This document shows positions 7,827-14,914 of a stretch of DNA of 16,364 nucleotides, piece by piece (position 1 is the first letter of the stretch; each line of letters opens with the position of its first letter). The position numbers and the translations under genes were made by a program. The notes beneath the pieces are model-generated. The model did no database searches. It saw only the letters and a program-made list of their open reading frames with translations, and was not told the DNA's origin. Origin of the DNA: Hyphomicrobiales bacterium (GTDB lineage: Bacteria; Pseudomonadota; Alphaproteobacteria; Rhizobiales; Beijerinckiaceae). Location: positions 1 through 16,364 of the forward strand of contig JAATEW010000066.1 of the NCBI GenBank assembly GCA_015655535.1, read 5' to 3'.

Positions 7827-8270
7827 ATGTTGCTGAGACAAAGGGATAGCCAGGTGTTGCTACGCACCAAGGCTTTGGCGGAAAGCCTCAAGGACGTCGC
7901 GGCGGAGCTGCGGCTCGTCGATTTGGCTGATTTCGTTACCTTTATCCACAGAGAACAATTCGCCAATATCCAAGATCTCGTAAACTCTTCCGTCGAACTC
8001 TTCTTCAAACATGGAACGCTGACCTATGGCGCCATGGCCGCTTTCGAGCTCGAATGGGACCGGCCACCGGCCATCACGCTCGGCATGGAATTTCACTACA
8101 AGTCGGTCACGATTCTCTTCGATCTGATGCTTCAGACGTATGATGCCGGCGTGGAGATTCGGGCGATGATCTTCGACGAAGATCTCGCGAGCTCCGAGGA
8201 AGAAACCCAGGTCTTTATTCAGGCCATCGCGGCGGCCAGGCTTTCGAGACCGAATAAGAGCCGCCATTAG
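7827..8270 (+). CDS. Conserved hypothetical protein between flhB and flgB
   Basis: I do not recognise this 147-residue protein. It is acidic, largely helical in appearance, and has no signal peptide or membrane helix, so it is probably cytoplasmic. The first half contains LRTKALAESLKDVAAELRLVDLADFVTFIHREQFANIQDLV; the middle has an alternating strand-like part (YGAMAAFELEWDRPPAITLGMEFHYKSVTILFDLML). ATG 7827 is preceded by GAGAG at 7815-7819 with a seven-base gap. An earlier in-frame start at 7782 would overlap flhB and has no better site. It begins 10 bases after the flhB stop, so it is probably co-transcribed with the motA operon. Rhizobial clusters often carry a small hypothetical gene just before flgB, so this may be a conserved flagellar-cluster member. 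Confidence 0.75.
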   Translation: MLLRQRDSQVLLRTKALAESLKDVAAELRLVDLADFVTFIHREQFANIQDLVNSSVELFFKHGTLTYGAMAAFELEWDRPPAITLGMEFHYKSVTILFDLMLQTYDAGVEIRAMIFDEDLASSEEETQVFIQAIAAARLSRPNKSRH

Positions 8271-8394
8271 GCCGCGTCTTATAAGCCAGCTTCGCTGCGT
8301 CCAATCATGAGAGCGGCTGCAGACGGTAAGCCTTCGCAATTCGCGCGAACGCAACACCCCCCTAAATGGTTCCTTCGCCCAGGCTTCATGCGCC

Positions 8395-8412
8395 AGCCTC
8401 GGGCAAGATTTC
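8395..8412 (+). promoter_or_regulatory. Candidate regulator site upstream of flgB
   Basis: AGCCTCGGGCAAGATTTC matches 15 of 18 bases of the site upstream of motA (3134-3151) and lies 80 bases before the flgB start. Directly after it is a small dyad, ACGTA-N4-TACGT (8415-8428). The 222-base gap after the hypothetical gene probably holds the promoter of the rod operon. Confidence 0.45.
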
Positions 8413-8448
8413 ATACGTAGTTTTACGTGAAGGGTTAGAGCCGATCTT

Positions 8449-8466
8449 CGAGGTCGAAAGACCGCG
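8449..8466 (+). other. Small hairpin with GAAA tetraloop before flgB
   Basis: GGTC (8452-8455), GAAA loop and GACC (8460-8463) form a stem extended by two more pairs across one mismatch. It ends about 26 bases before the flgB start, so it would lie in the mRNA leader. Its role is unknown and it may be chance. Confidence 0.3.
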
Positions 8467-8492
8467 AAAATGGGCTTCGAACGAGGCTTCGC

Positions 8493-8873
8493 GTGGGACC
8501 AATTTATCTTCTCGATCTCGCTTCGCAGCAGGCGCGCTGGCTGACGGTCCGTCAGGCCGTCGTCGCGCAGAATATCGCGAATGCGAACACGCCCGGCTAT
8601 ACGGCCATGGATGTCGGTGGCTTCCAGGATATTTTCGACGGTGCGCAGTTGCAATTGGCTGCGACCCATCCTTCGCATCTTGGCATTGATCCTTTGGATC
8701 CCGGCTCCGCCGCGTCAAAGGAAGACCAGCCTTGGGAAGTTTCTCATTCCGGCAACTCGGTCAGCCTTGAGCAGGAAATGTTGAAGGCGGGCCAAGTCAA
8801 CCGGGATTATTCGCTGAATACGTCCGTCGTCAAAGCCTTCAACCAGATGCTGTCGGCAAGCGTGAAAGGCTGA
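8493..8873 (+). CDS. flgB: Flagellar basal-body rod protein FlgB
   Basis: FlgB is the first proximal rod protein, exported by the flagellar type III apparatus. The 126-residue product has the expected QNIANANTPGYTA signature near residues 29-41 and an amphipathic C-terminus (NTSVVKAFNQMLSASVKG). Its opening, PIYLLDLASQQARWLTVRQAVVA, follows the alphaproteobacterial pattern. The start is GTG 8493, with GAGG six bases upstream at 8483-8486. The ATG at 8470 is out of frame. It heads a rod block with flgC, which begins two bases after its stop. A shared upstream motif (8395-8412) suggests co-regulation with motA. Confidence 0.94.
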   Translation: MGPIYLLDLASQQARWLTVRQAVVAQNIANANTPGYTAMDVGGFQDIFDGAQLQLAATHPSHLGIDPLDPGSAASKEDQPWEVSHSGNSVSLEQEMLKAGQVNRDYSLNTSVVKAFNQMLSASVKG

Positions 8874-8875
8874 AC

Positions 8876-9295
8876 ATGATCGATCCGCTCGACGCTTCCA
8901 TCAAGATCGCGGGTTCCGGCCTCGAAGCGCAATCCACTCGCTTGCGCGTCGTCTCGGAGAATATGGCCAATTCGCAATCGACGGGCCGGGTACCCGGCTC
9001 GAATCCCTATCGCCGCAAGACGGTCACGTTTGAAAACGAACTCGACCGCACGACCGGCACGAATCTCGTCAAGGTCAGAGACGTCGGCGTCGATCGTACG
9101 GCTTTCCGGTCGGAATATGAGCCCGGTAATCCCGCGGCCGACAAGCAGGGCATGGTCAAGATGCCCAATGTCAATATCCTCATGGAAATGGCGGACATGC
9201 GGGAGGCCAACCGGTCCTATGAGGCCAATCTCCAGGTCGTCAAAGAAACCCGCGATCTCTACTCGATGACACTCGATCTTTTGAAGAGCTCATAA
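8876..9295 (+). CDS. flgC: Flagellar basal-body rod protein FlgC
   Basis: FlgC is a proximal rod protein. The 139-residue product carries the rod signature near its N-terminus (LRVVSENMANSQSTGRVPGSNPYRRK), the FlgC-type central part (VGVDRTAFRSEYEPGNPAADKQGMVKMPNVNILMEMADMREANRSYEAN) and the C-terminal helix LYSMTLDLLKSS. ATG 8876 follows the flgB stop by two bases and uses an AAAGG ribosome site inside the end of flgB. Its stop codon directly abuts the fliE start, so flgB, flgC and fliE should be translated as a coupled set. Confidence 0.95.
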   Translation: MIDPLDASIKIAGSGLEAQSTRLRVVSENMANSQSTGRVPGSNPYRRKTVTFENELDRTTGTNLVKVRDVGVDRTAFRSEYEPGNPAADKQGMVKMPNVNILMEMADMREANRSYEANLQVVKETRDLYSMTLDLLKSS

Positions 9296-9616
9296 ATGAT
9301 AAGCGCAATTCCACTCGTCGGTTCGGTCCTCGGTGCCTCCGCTACCGATTCTGTTCAGGCCGCCGGCAAGTCGTCCGTTACGACGGCGGCGAACGCCATC
9401 GGCGATTTCGGTCAAATGCTGACGCAAGTGACCAATGATGCGGTGAGTAAGCTTAAAGGCGGCGAAGCCATGGCGATCTCCGGTCTGCAAGGCAAGGCGA
9501 CGGTTCAGGAAGTCGTCCAATCTGTGTCGGATGCACAGGGCAGCCTGCAAACCGCGCTGGCCGTCCGCGATAAGGCGGTGTCCGCCTATCAGGACATTAC
9601 GCGTATGACGATCTAG
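9296..9616 (+). CDS. fliE: Flagellar hook-basal body adaptor FliE
   Basis: FliE is the small protein that joins the MS-ring/export gate to the rod and is among the first proteins exported. The 106-residue product has a variable N-terminal part and the conserved C-terminal half, with VQEVVQSVSDAQGSLQTALAVRDKAVSAYQDITRMTI. ATG 9296 begins at the base after the flgC stop. Its own stop codon TAG (9614-9616) is part of the left end of a palindromic repeat element, so the last bases of the gene overlap that element. Confidence 0.93.
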   Translation: MISAIPLVGSVLGASATDSVQAAGKSSVTTAANAIGDFGQMLTQVTNDAVSKLKGGEAMAISGLQGKATVQEVVQSVSDAQGSLQTALAVRDKAVSAYQDITRMTI

Positions 9617-9729
9617 AGCGCGTTCCCCGAATGCGGAGTCGCATTCGGGAAAAGAACTCGCTCCAGATCAATAAGTTGGAGCATGTTCTCATCCAAAAAG
9701 TCGAACAACTTTTTGGGAACATGCTCTAG
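9613..9729. repeat. Compound double-palindrome repeat between fliE and flgG
   Basis: The 117-base unit begins CTAGAGC and ends GCTCTAG, a perfect 7-base terminal inverted repeat. It folds as two hairpins. The first has outer arms at 9616-9625 and 9654-9663 (one mismatch) and a perfect inner stem at 9626-9635 with 9640-9649. The second has perfect outer arms at 9679-9688 and 9717-9726 and a perfect inner stem at 9693-9701 with 9708-9716. The outer arms of both share the pattern GAGC-N2-GTTC, so the unit may have arisen from two related palindromes. It looks like a dispersed intergenic palindromic repeat of the kind common in alphaproteobacterial genomes; only one copy is in this window. Confidence 0.75.
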
Positions 9730-9736
9730 GTTCTGG

Positions 9737-9753
9737 CTTTCGGGATTCGAAAG
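9737..9753 (+). other. Short hairpin upstream of flgG
   Basis: CTTTCG (9737-9742), five-base loop and CGAAAG (9748-9753) form a perfect 6-base stem between the repeat element and flgG. It could be an operator or part of the mRNA leader. No run of T follows, so it is not a convincing terminator. Confidence 0.3.
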
Positions 9754-9826
9754 ACAGGGGGCAATGACATCGATCGGGCATGTCGCCGGATTGAATATGA
9801 GATAATCACGCTGTGAAGGAAAACGG

Positions 9827-10618
9827 ATGAGAGTTTTGTCGATCGCGGCGACTGGCATGGCTGCCCAGCAGTTGAATGTCGAGGTCATTGCCAATAACAT
9901 CGCCAATATCAACACCACCGGTTTCAAGCGTGCGCGCGCCGAATTCACGGACCTCATCTATCAGGCCGAGCGCCTTCAAGGCGTCTCCAGCCGCGGCCAG
10001 GACAATACGGTGCCGGAAGGCGCGCTGCTCGGCCTTGGTGTCCGCACCGCCTCCATTCGCAACCTGATGACGCAAGGGTCGTTGACGACGACGGGCAATC
10101 AACTCGATCTCGCACTCAATGGACGCGGCTGGTTTCAGGTGACTGGTCCGAACGGCGATACGCTTTATACCCGCGCCGGATCTTTCAATACGAACGCGAC
10201 GGGTCAGATCGTGACCGGCGATGGCTATCTCCTGCAGCCGACCATGCTCATTCCGACCAATGCCGTGAGTGTGGCCGTGAGCCAGTCCGGTCAGGTTTCG
10301 GTGACTTTAAGCGGGCAGACCCAGCCGCAGCAGCTTGGTCAATTGACGCTCGCGAATTTTCCCAATGAGGCGGGTCTCAATCCCCTGGGCGGCAATCTTT
10401 ATGCGCAGACGGAAGCATCGGGCTCGCCTGTGGCCGGCGTGCCCGGCGATCCCGGTTTTGCGACGGTCAGCCAAGGTTATCTCGAAGCTTCGAATGTCGA
10501 TCCGGTCAAGGAAATCACCGATCTGATTTCGGCGCAGCGCGCCTATGAAATGAATTCCAAGGTCATCACGGCCGCGGACGAAATGGAAAGCACCGTGTCG
10601 AAAAACATGGGGTCGTGA
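9827..10618 (+). CDS. flgG: Flagellar basal-body rod protein FlgG (distal rod)
   Basis: FlgG builds the distal rod that passes through the P and L rings. The 263-residue product has the expected length and motifs: MRVLSIAATGMAAQQ, the rod signature VIANNIANINTTGFKRARAEF, the central GRGWFQVTGPNGDTLYTRAGSF, and the C-terminal VSQGYLEASNVDPVKEITDLISAQRAYEMNSKVI. ATG 9827 has a strong AAGGA site six bases upstream. The flgA start overlaps its stop codon. It is separated from fliE by 210 bases that include the palindromic element, so it may have its own promoter. Confidence 0.97.
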   Translation: MRVLSIAATGMAAQQLNVEVIANNIANINTTGFKRARAEFTDLIYQAERLQGVSSRGQDNTVPEGALLGLGVRTASIRNLMTQGSLTTTGNQLDLALNGRGWFQVTGPNGDTLYTRAGSFNTNATGQIVTGDGYLLQPTMLIPTNAVSVAVSQSGQVSVTLSGQTQPQQLGQLTLANFPNEAGLNPLGGNLYAQTEASGSPVAGVPGDPGFATVSQGYLEASNVDPVKEITDLISAQRAYEMNSKVITAADEMESTVSKNMGS

Positions 10619-11097
10619 TGCTGATCTCGGTACTCAGACGCTCTGTCCTTTGTCTTGTCGTGGCGGGTCTTGCGTCGATCGAGGCGCAGGCGTTGGCGGC
10701 GGAGGAGTTGCTTCTGCCGGTGCCGAACGTGACGATTTATCCAAACGACACCATTCGGGAAAGCTGGATCGTCGAGCACGATTTTTCCGCAAGTCCGTTC
10801 CCTCCCAAGGGCGGAGTCATCGACGCGCGCGCGGCGCTTATCGGCAAAATCGCACGGCGCACTTTGCTGCCGGGCATGCCCATCCCAGTCACTGCCGTCG
10901 GCGAGCCTCGGCTCGTCAGCAATGGTGAAAGGGTGCGCGTCGTTTACACCGAAGGCGGCTTGACCATTACGACCTATGGTTCGGCTCTCCAAGCCGGCGG
11001 GGCCGGCGATGTCGTTTCGGTCCGCAATCTCGATAGCGGCCTGACCATTTCGGGTGTCGTGCAGCCGGATGGATCTATTAGCGTGAGCGGCGGCTGA
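10618..11097 (+). CDS. flgA: Flagellar P-ring assembly chaperone FlgA
   Basis: FlgA is the periplasmic chaperone needed for FlgI to form the P-ring. The product has a Sec signal peptide (LRRSVLCLVVAGLASIEAQALA, cleaved near residue 23) and a mature part with VTIYPNDTIRESWIVEHDF and a C-terminal SAF-type beta-rich domain (ALIGKIARRTLLPGMPIPVTAVG, then GERVRVVYTEGGLTITTYGSALQAGGAGDVVSVRN). At 159 residues it is of the short alphaproteobacterial type. ATG 10618 overlaps the flgG stop by one base and has GGGG five bases before it; a GTG at 10615 would add one residue. Its stop codon overlaps the flgI start in the same TGATG way, indicating coupled translation. Confidence 0.92.
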   Translation: MLISVLRRSVLCLVVAGLASIEAQALAAEELLLPVPNVTIYPNDTIRESWIVEHDFSASPFPPKGGVIDARAALIGKIARRTLLPGMPIPVTAVGEPRLVSNGERVRVVYTEGGLTITTYGSALQAGGAGDVVSVRNLDSGLTISGVVQPDGSISVSGG

Positions 11098-12194
11098 TGT
11101 TCCGTTTTTTTCTTGCGTTCGCTTTATGCCTCGCTGGCTTTGGCGCCGATGCCGCGGTGAGGATCAAGGATATTTCCCAACTCCAGGGCATACGCGACAA
11201 TCAATTGCTCGGCTATGGCCTCGTGGTCGGATTGCAAAGCACCGGCGACACGCTGCGCAATTCGACCTTCACGGAACAGTCGATCCAGTCCATGTTGGAC
11301 CGGATGGGGATCAATGTGCGCGGGATGGCGCTCAGAACGCGCAATGTGGCGGCCGTCATCGTGACGGCGGATCTGCCGCCCTATGTGAGCGCGGGGTCGA
11401 GGATCGATGTGACGGTCTCGTCACTGGGCGATGCGACGTCGCTTCTCGGCGGCACCTTGCTTATGACATCGCTGAATGGTCTCGATGGACAGACTTATGC
11501 CGTCGCACAAGGTTCGCTCGCCGTCACCGGTTTCGCCGCGACGGGACAAGCGGAAAGCCTTACGCAAAATGTTCCGACCACGGGCCGGATTCCCAATGGC
11601 GCCTTGATCGAGCGCGAGGTGCCTGGAACATTGCAGGACATCGCCAAACTGACGCTCGATCTGAAAAATCCGGATTTCAACACGGCTGTTCGGATTGCCG
11701 ATGCGATCAATGGCTACGCGGTCGAACATTACGGAATGCGTGTTGCCCGCGAACAGGATCAAAAATCGGTCGCGTTGGAAAAGCCGCCGCATGTTACAAC
11801 GGCCCGTTTCATGGCTGAAATCGGCGACCTTATGGTTCAAGCCGATTCGCCGGCCCGGGTGGTCATGGATTCGCGCAGCGGCACGATCGTGATCGGTCAA
11901 GACGTACAGATTTCCACGGTCGCCGTCACGCATGGAAATCTCACGGTGCGGATTACCGAAACGCCTGTGGTCTCGCAGCCGGCGCCATACTCACGCGGCA
12001 AAACGGTCGTCGTGCCGCGGACGGATATCGATGTGGCGCAGCAAGGCGGCCCAATGGTGATCTTGAACGGGACGAGCCTTCGCATTCTGGTCGCGGGATT
12101 GAACCGGATCGGATTGAAACCCTCGGGCATTATCTCGATTTTGCAGGCGATCAAAACCGCCGGTGCGTTGCAGGCCGATCTCGTCGTCCAATAA
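11097..12194 (+). CDS. flgI: Flagellar P-ring protein FlgI
   Basis: FlgI forms the P-ring around the distal rod in the peptidoglycan layer. The 365-residue product begins with a Sec signal peptide (FRFFLAFALCLAGFGADA, cleaved near residue 19). The very characteristic RIKDISQLQGIRDNQLLGYGLVVGL follows, then LRNSTFTEQSIQSMLDRMGI, VAAVIVTADLPPYVSAGSRID and the C-terminal LNGTSLRILVAGLNRIGLKPSGIISILQAIKTAGALQADL. The length is normal. It is translationally coupled to flgA, whose product is its chaperone. A 147-base spacer without an obvious signal follows before the motE-like gene. Confidence 0.97.
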   Translation: MFRFFLAFALCLAGFGADAAVRIKDISQLQGIRDNQLLGYGLVVGLQSTGDTLRNSTFTEQSIQSMLDRMGINVRGMALRTRNVAAVIVTADLPPYVSAGSRIDVTVSSLGDATSLLGGTLLMTSLNGLDGQTYAVAQGSLAVTGFAATGQAESLTQNVPTTGRIPNGALIEREVPGTLQDIAKLTLDLKNPDFNTAVRIADAINGYAVEHYGMRVAREQDQKSVALEKPPHVTTARFMAEIGDLMVQADSPARVVMDSRSGTIVIGQDVQISTVAVTHGNLTVRITETPVVSQPAPYSRGKTVVVPRTDIDVAQQGGPMVILNGTSLRILVAGLNRIGLKPSGIISILQAIKTAGALQADLVVQ

Positions 12195-12341
12195 TCCGCT
12201 CCACTGCCGCGCAAGCACAGCCCGGCGCAAGCTTATTTTGCAAGGTTCGCAATGCGCTTTCAGCATCGCGGCTCAGGCAGAAACTCAAGATCACTGTCCG
12301 CTTTTCCAGATGCGCTTCGAAGTGGATCAAGTGAAGTCGAT

Positions 12342-12911
12342 ATGAACCTAGCTCAATTTCATTCGACGCTGTTTGGGATCCTGCTGGCATTGGCCGCGAC
12401 GGGTTTTGCCGGCGCCGGACTGTGCCTTGAGCCGAAGAAAGCCGAACCGGCGGCAAGGCCGCTCGAACCGAAAAATCCTGCGCTGCCGTCTCAGGCCGAT
12501 GCCAAGTCCCAAATGACGGACATCCAGCGGTTCTGCTCGAACAATGCCGCGACTGCCGGCGATGCGAGAGCGGCGTGGCAGGCAGCGAAACTTATCGAGC
12601 TCGAAGAGCAGGTCAAGCAACGCATCGCCGAATTGGAAGCCAAGCGCGCCGAATATGAGCAATGGCTGAAAAAGCGCGAAGAGGCCATGAAGAAAGCGGA
12701 AGACGGTGTCGTGGCGATCTATTCGCGCATGCGCCCCGAAGCGGCCGCCTTGCAGCTTTCGGCCATGGACGACGAGATGGCCGCGACTTTATTGACGAAG
12801 CTGCCGCCGCGGACGGCAAGCGCCATTCTCAACGAGATCGAGCCTGGCCGTGCGGCGCGCCTGACGAATACGATGGCGGGTGTCGCGGCGCAGGACGGAA
12901 AGAAGTCCTAG
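12342..12911 (+). CDS. motE: MotE-like periplasmic protein (MgtE N-domain-like), probable stator chaperone
   Basis: The position between flgI and flgH and the domain layout match MotE of rhizobia, a periplasmic helper of the stator partner MotC. The 189-residue product starts with a hydrophobic signal or anchor segment (residues 7-27). A Pro-rich stretch follows, then QRFCSNNAA with Cys65, a charged coiled coil (about 75-125: AAKLIELEEQVKQRIAELEAK) and a C-terminal domain like the MgtE N-domain (YSRMRPEAAALQLSAMDDEMAATLLTKLPPRTASAILNEIEP). S. meliloti MotE is known to form disulfide dimers, and Cys65 is the likely counterpart. ATG 12342 is chosen because it puts the hydrophobic segment at the N-terminus; an upstream in-frame ATG at 12252 would bury it. 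The flgH start abuts its stop. Confidence 0.8.
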   Translation: MNLAQFHSTLFGILLALAATGFAGAGLCLEPKKAEPAARPLEPKNPALPSQADAKSQMTDIQRFCSNNAATAGDARAAWQAAKLIELEEQVKQRIAELEAKRAEYEQWLKKREEAMKKAEDGVVAIYSRMRPEAAALQLSAMDDEMAATLLTKLPPRTASAILNEIEPGRAARLTNTMAGVAAQDGKKS

Positions 12912-13613
12912 ATGCGATATCTCTTGTCTGCCTTCCTTGCCATTTCGCTCGGGGGATGCGCAGGCGATATCCGGGAAATCGGGACCGAGCCAAAGATGAC
13001 GCCCGTCGGTACGGGTCTTTCGGTCGATATGCAGCCCACGGCAAGTGCATTGTTTATCCCGAGTCCGAAACAAAAATCACCCTCCATATGGGATGGCAAC
13101 AAGTCCAATATTTTCAGCGATCCGCGCGCCACGCAAATCGGCGACGTCGTGACGATCAATATCGCGATCAACGATAGTGCCACTTTCGGAAATGCCACGG
13201 ACCGGTCCTTGGATTCGGTCATCAACACGGGCTTCGATTGGAAATTGCAGCAGGACAATACGCAGAAAGAATTGAAGCCGACGGTCACGTCCGAATCTCT
13301 GTCTTCGACAAAAGGCGCGGGAAATATCGACCGGTCCGAAAAGATCCAATTGTCGGTCGCCGCGGTTGTCTCCGATGTTTTGCCGAACGGCAATCTGGTC
13401 GTCAGCGGATCGCAGGAAGTGCGCGTGAATTTCGAGCTGCGGCTTTTGAATGTCGCGGGCATCATCCGGCCACGGGATATCTCGCGCAACAATACGATCT
13501 CCTATGACAAGGTCGCGGAGGCCCGCATCTCATATGGCGGCCGCGGGCGCATCATGGAGGTTCAGCAACCGGCTCTGTTGCAACAGATCTACGATCGCTT
13601 GAAACCTTTCTAG
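12912..13613 (+). CDS. flgH: Flagellar L-ring lipoprotein FlgH
   Basis: FlgH forms the outer-membrane L-ring around the rod. The 233-residue product is a clear lipoprotein: a short signal peptide ends in the lipobox Leu13-Gly-Gly-Cys16, which would be lipidated and anchored in the outer membrane. Family motifs are SIWDGNKSNIFSDPRATQIGDVVTINI, TVTSESLSSTKGAGNIDRSEKIQLSVAAVV, VLPNGNLVVSGSQEVRVN and the C-terminal VAEARISYGGRGRIMEVQQPALLQQIYDRLKPF. ATG 12912 begins directly after the motE-like stop, so the two are likely coupled. Confidence 0.96.
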   Translation: MRYLLSAFLAISLGGCAGDIREIGTEPKMTPVGTGLSVDMQPTASALFIPSPKQKSPSIWDGNKSNIFSDPRATQIGDVVTINIAINDSATFGNATDRSLDSVINTGFDWKLQQDNTQKELKPTVTSESLSSTKGAGNIDRSEKIQLSVAAVVSDVLPNGNLVVSGSQEVRVNFELRLLNVAGIIRPRDISRNNTISYDKVAEARISYGGRGRIMEVQQPALLQQIYDRLKPF

Positions 13614-13635
13614 AGCGGAACGAGGACTCCGGCAC

Positions 13636-14136
13636 ATGGCTTCGGATGAGGCGAGCGTAATGGCATCTGCTGCCGCCGGGAAAATATCGGTGACGGCGTG
13701 GTTTGCGATTATGGTCGTTTTGACTCTTGTCGCGGGCGGCGTCGGGGCCGCATTCGGCCTTTATCTGACGTCGCAGGCGAAGGAGATGCTGGGCCCGGTT
13801 GCCAAGGAGGTCACCGAGGTGCCGGCTCCGGCCCGCATGGTGAATCCGAATGTCCGCGACCTGCCGCCGATCATAACCAATATAGGCCAGACTTCGGACA
13901 CATGGGTCAGGTTGCAGGCAGCGATCGTTTTCGATTCGGCATCGGTCGAAAAGCCGGATGTGATGGCGGCGGAGATCTCGGCCGATATTTTGGGTTTTCT
14001 GCAGACTCTCTCGATTCTGCAACTCAGCGGTCCGAGCGGCCTGCAGCATCTGCGAGAGGATTTGAACGATCGCGCGGTCGTGCGGTCGGATGGCCGCGTG
14101 CGCGAACTCGTGATTGAAAGCCTCGTGGTGCAATGA
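13636..14136 (+). CDS. fliL: Flagellar basal body-associated protein FliL
   Basis: FliL is a single-pass inner-membrane protein that encircles or supports the stator in the periplasm. The 166-residue product has a short cytoplasmic N-terminus, one membrane helix (about residues 19-43, with FAIMVVLTLVAGGVGAAFGLYL) and a periplasmic domain ending in VRELVIESLVVQ. Sequence conservation in FliL is low in general; the helix position, the periplasmic domain and the place between flgH and fliP support the call. GAGGA (13622-13626) lies nine bases before ATG 13636. The gene overlaps fliP by four bases (ATGA), indicating coupled translation. Confidence 0.9.
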   Translation: MASDEASVMASAAAGKISVTAWFAIMVVLTLVAGGVGAAFGLYLTSQAKEMLGPVAKEVTEVPAPARMVNPNVRDLPPIITNIGQTSDTWVRLQAAIVFDSASVEKPDVMAAEISADILGFLQTLSILQLSGPSGLQHLREDLNDRAVVRSDGRVRELVIESLVVQ

Positions 14137-14867
14137 AGGCTTGGATCATCGCTTTGGCTCTGATACTCGCTGGAGCGGCGAGCGCGGCGGCCCAAACACC
14201 CGATCTAAACAGTTTGCTGCCAGCCGGCGGCGGGACCGCGGCTGGCCGGATCATCCAGCTCGTCGCGCTGCTCACGGTCTTGTCGGTGGCGCCGGGCCTC
14301 CTCGTCATGGTGACGAGCTTTACGCGTTTCGTCGTTGCCTTGTCGTTTTTACGCTCCGGCCTTGGCCTGCAAAGCACGCCGGCCAATCTCGTTCTGATCA
14401 GCCTGTCTTTGTTCATGACATTCTATGTCATGGCGCCGACCTTCGATTCGGCATGGCAAAATGGCGTCAGGCCATTGATGGAGAATACGCTCACGGAACA
14501 GGAGGCGTTTCCGAAAATCGTCGAGCCGTTCCGGGAATTTATGCTGAGCCAGGTCCGCGACAAGGATCTGAAGCTTTTCCACGACCTCGCCAAGGAATCC
14601 CTGAAGCCCGTGGATCAGACCGTTGTCGACCTCCGAATCCTGATTCCGGCCTTCATGATCTCCGAATTGAGGCGCGGCTTTGAAATGGGCTTTCTGATCG
14701 CGCTGCCATTTCTAGTTATCGACATGATCGTATCGACTTTAACCATGTCGATGGGCATGATGATGCTTCCGCCATCAGTCATTTCGCTGCCCGTTAAGAT
14801 TTTATTCTTTATATTGATTGACGGTTGGAACATGTTGATTGGAAGTCTTGTGAGATCTTATTCGTAA
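14133..14867 (+). CDS. fliP: Flagellar export gate protein FliP
   Basis: FliP is the main subunit of the FliP-FliQ-FliR export channel at the centre of the basal body. The 244-residue product has a cleavable signal peptide (about residues 1-20, ending ASAAA), as is usual for FliP. The core follows: LLTVLSVAPGLLVMVTSFTRFVVALSFLRSGLGLQSTPANLVLISLSLFMTFYVMAP, a periplasmic loop, and the C-terminal membrane pair containing LRRGFEMGFLIALPFLVIDMIVSTLTMSMGMMMLPPSVISLPVKILFFILIDGW. FliQ and FliR are not in the window. A diverged copy of its last 22 or so codons lies at 16042-16119, upstream of the second flagellin. Confidence 0.97.
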   Translation: MKAWIIALALILAGAASAAAQTPDLNSLLPAGGGTAAGRIIQLVALLTVLSVAPGLLVMVTSFTRFVVALSFLRSGLGLQSTPANLVLISLSLFMTFYVMAPTFDSAWQNGVRPLMENTLTEQEAFPKIVEPFREFMLSQVRDKDLKLFHDLAKESLKPVDQTVVDLRILIPAFMISELRRGFEMGFLIALPFLVIDMIVSTLTMSMGMMMLPPSVISLPVKILFFILIDGWNMLIGSLVRSYS

Positions 14868-14875
14868 AAGCCCGC

Positions 14876-14896
14876 GTTAATACCGCGGTAAATCTT
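14876..14896 (+). promoter_or_regulatory. Conserved promoter-like block upstream of flagellin 1
   Basis: GTTAA, six bases, GGTAA, one purine and TCTT occur here and at exactly the same distance from the conserved leader upstream of flagellin 2 (16163-16183). The spacer bases differ while these words are kept. TTAA-N7-GTAA is one base from the CtrA-type TTAA-N7-TTAA pattern, but this is only a hint. It could instead be part of a sigma-factor site. Confidence 0.4.
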
Positions 14897-14914
14897 TCGG
14901 GCTAAGGTCGCGAT

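Noticed and set aside
8470..8544. Short frame from ATG 8470 overlapping the flgB start
   Set aside because: It is out of frame with flgB, has no good ribosome site, and the GTG at 8493 with GAGG six bases upstream matches the family N-terminus.
7860..8678. Minus-strand frame of 272 residues across the hypothetical gene, the gap and flgB
   Set aside because: It covers two better supported plus-strand genes and has the Arg-rich composition of a shadow frame.
13611..13626. TCTAGAGCGGAAC after flgH as a second copy of the palindromic repeat end
   Set aside because: Only about nine bases match the element terminus and there is no matching second arm; it includes the flgH stop and may be chance.
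14869..14903. AGCCCG/CGGGCT inverted repeat after fliP as a terminator
   Set aside because: The stem is only six bases with a long interior and no T run follows; it overlaps the conserved promoter-like block.
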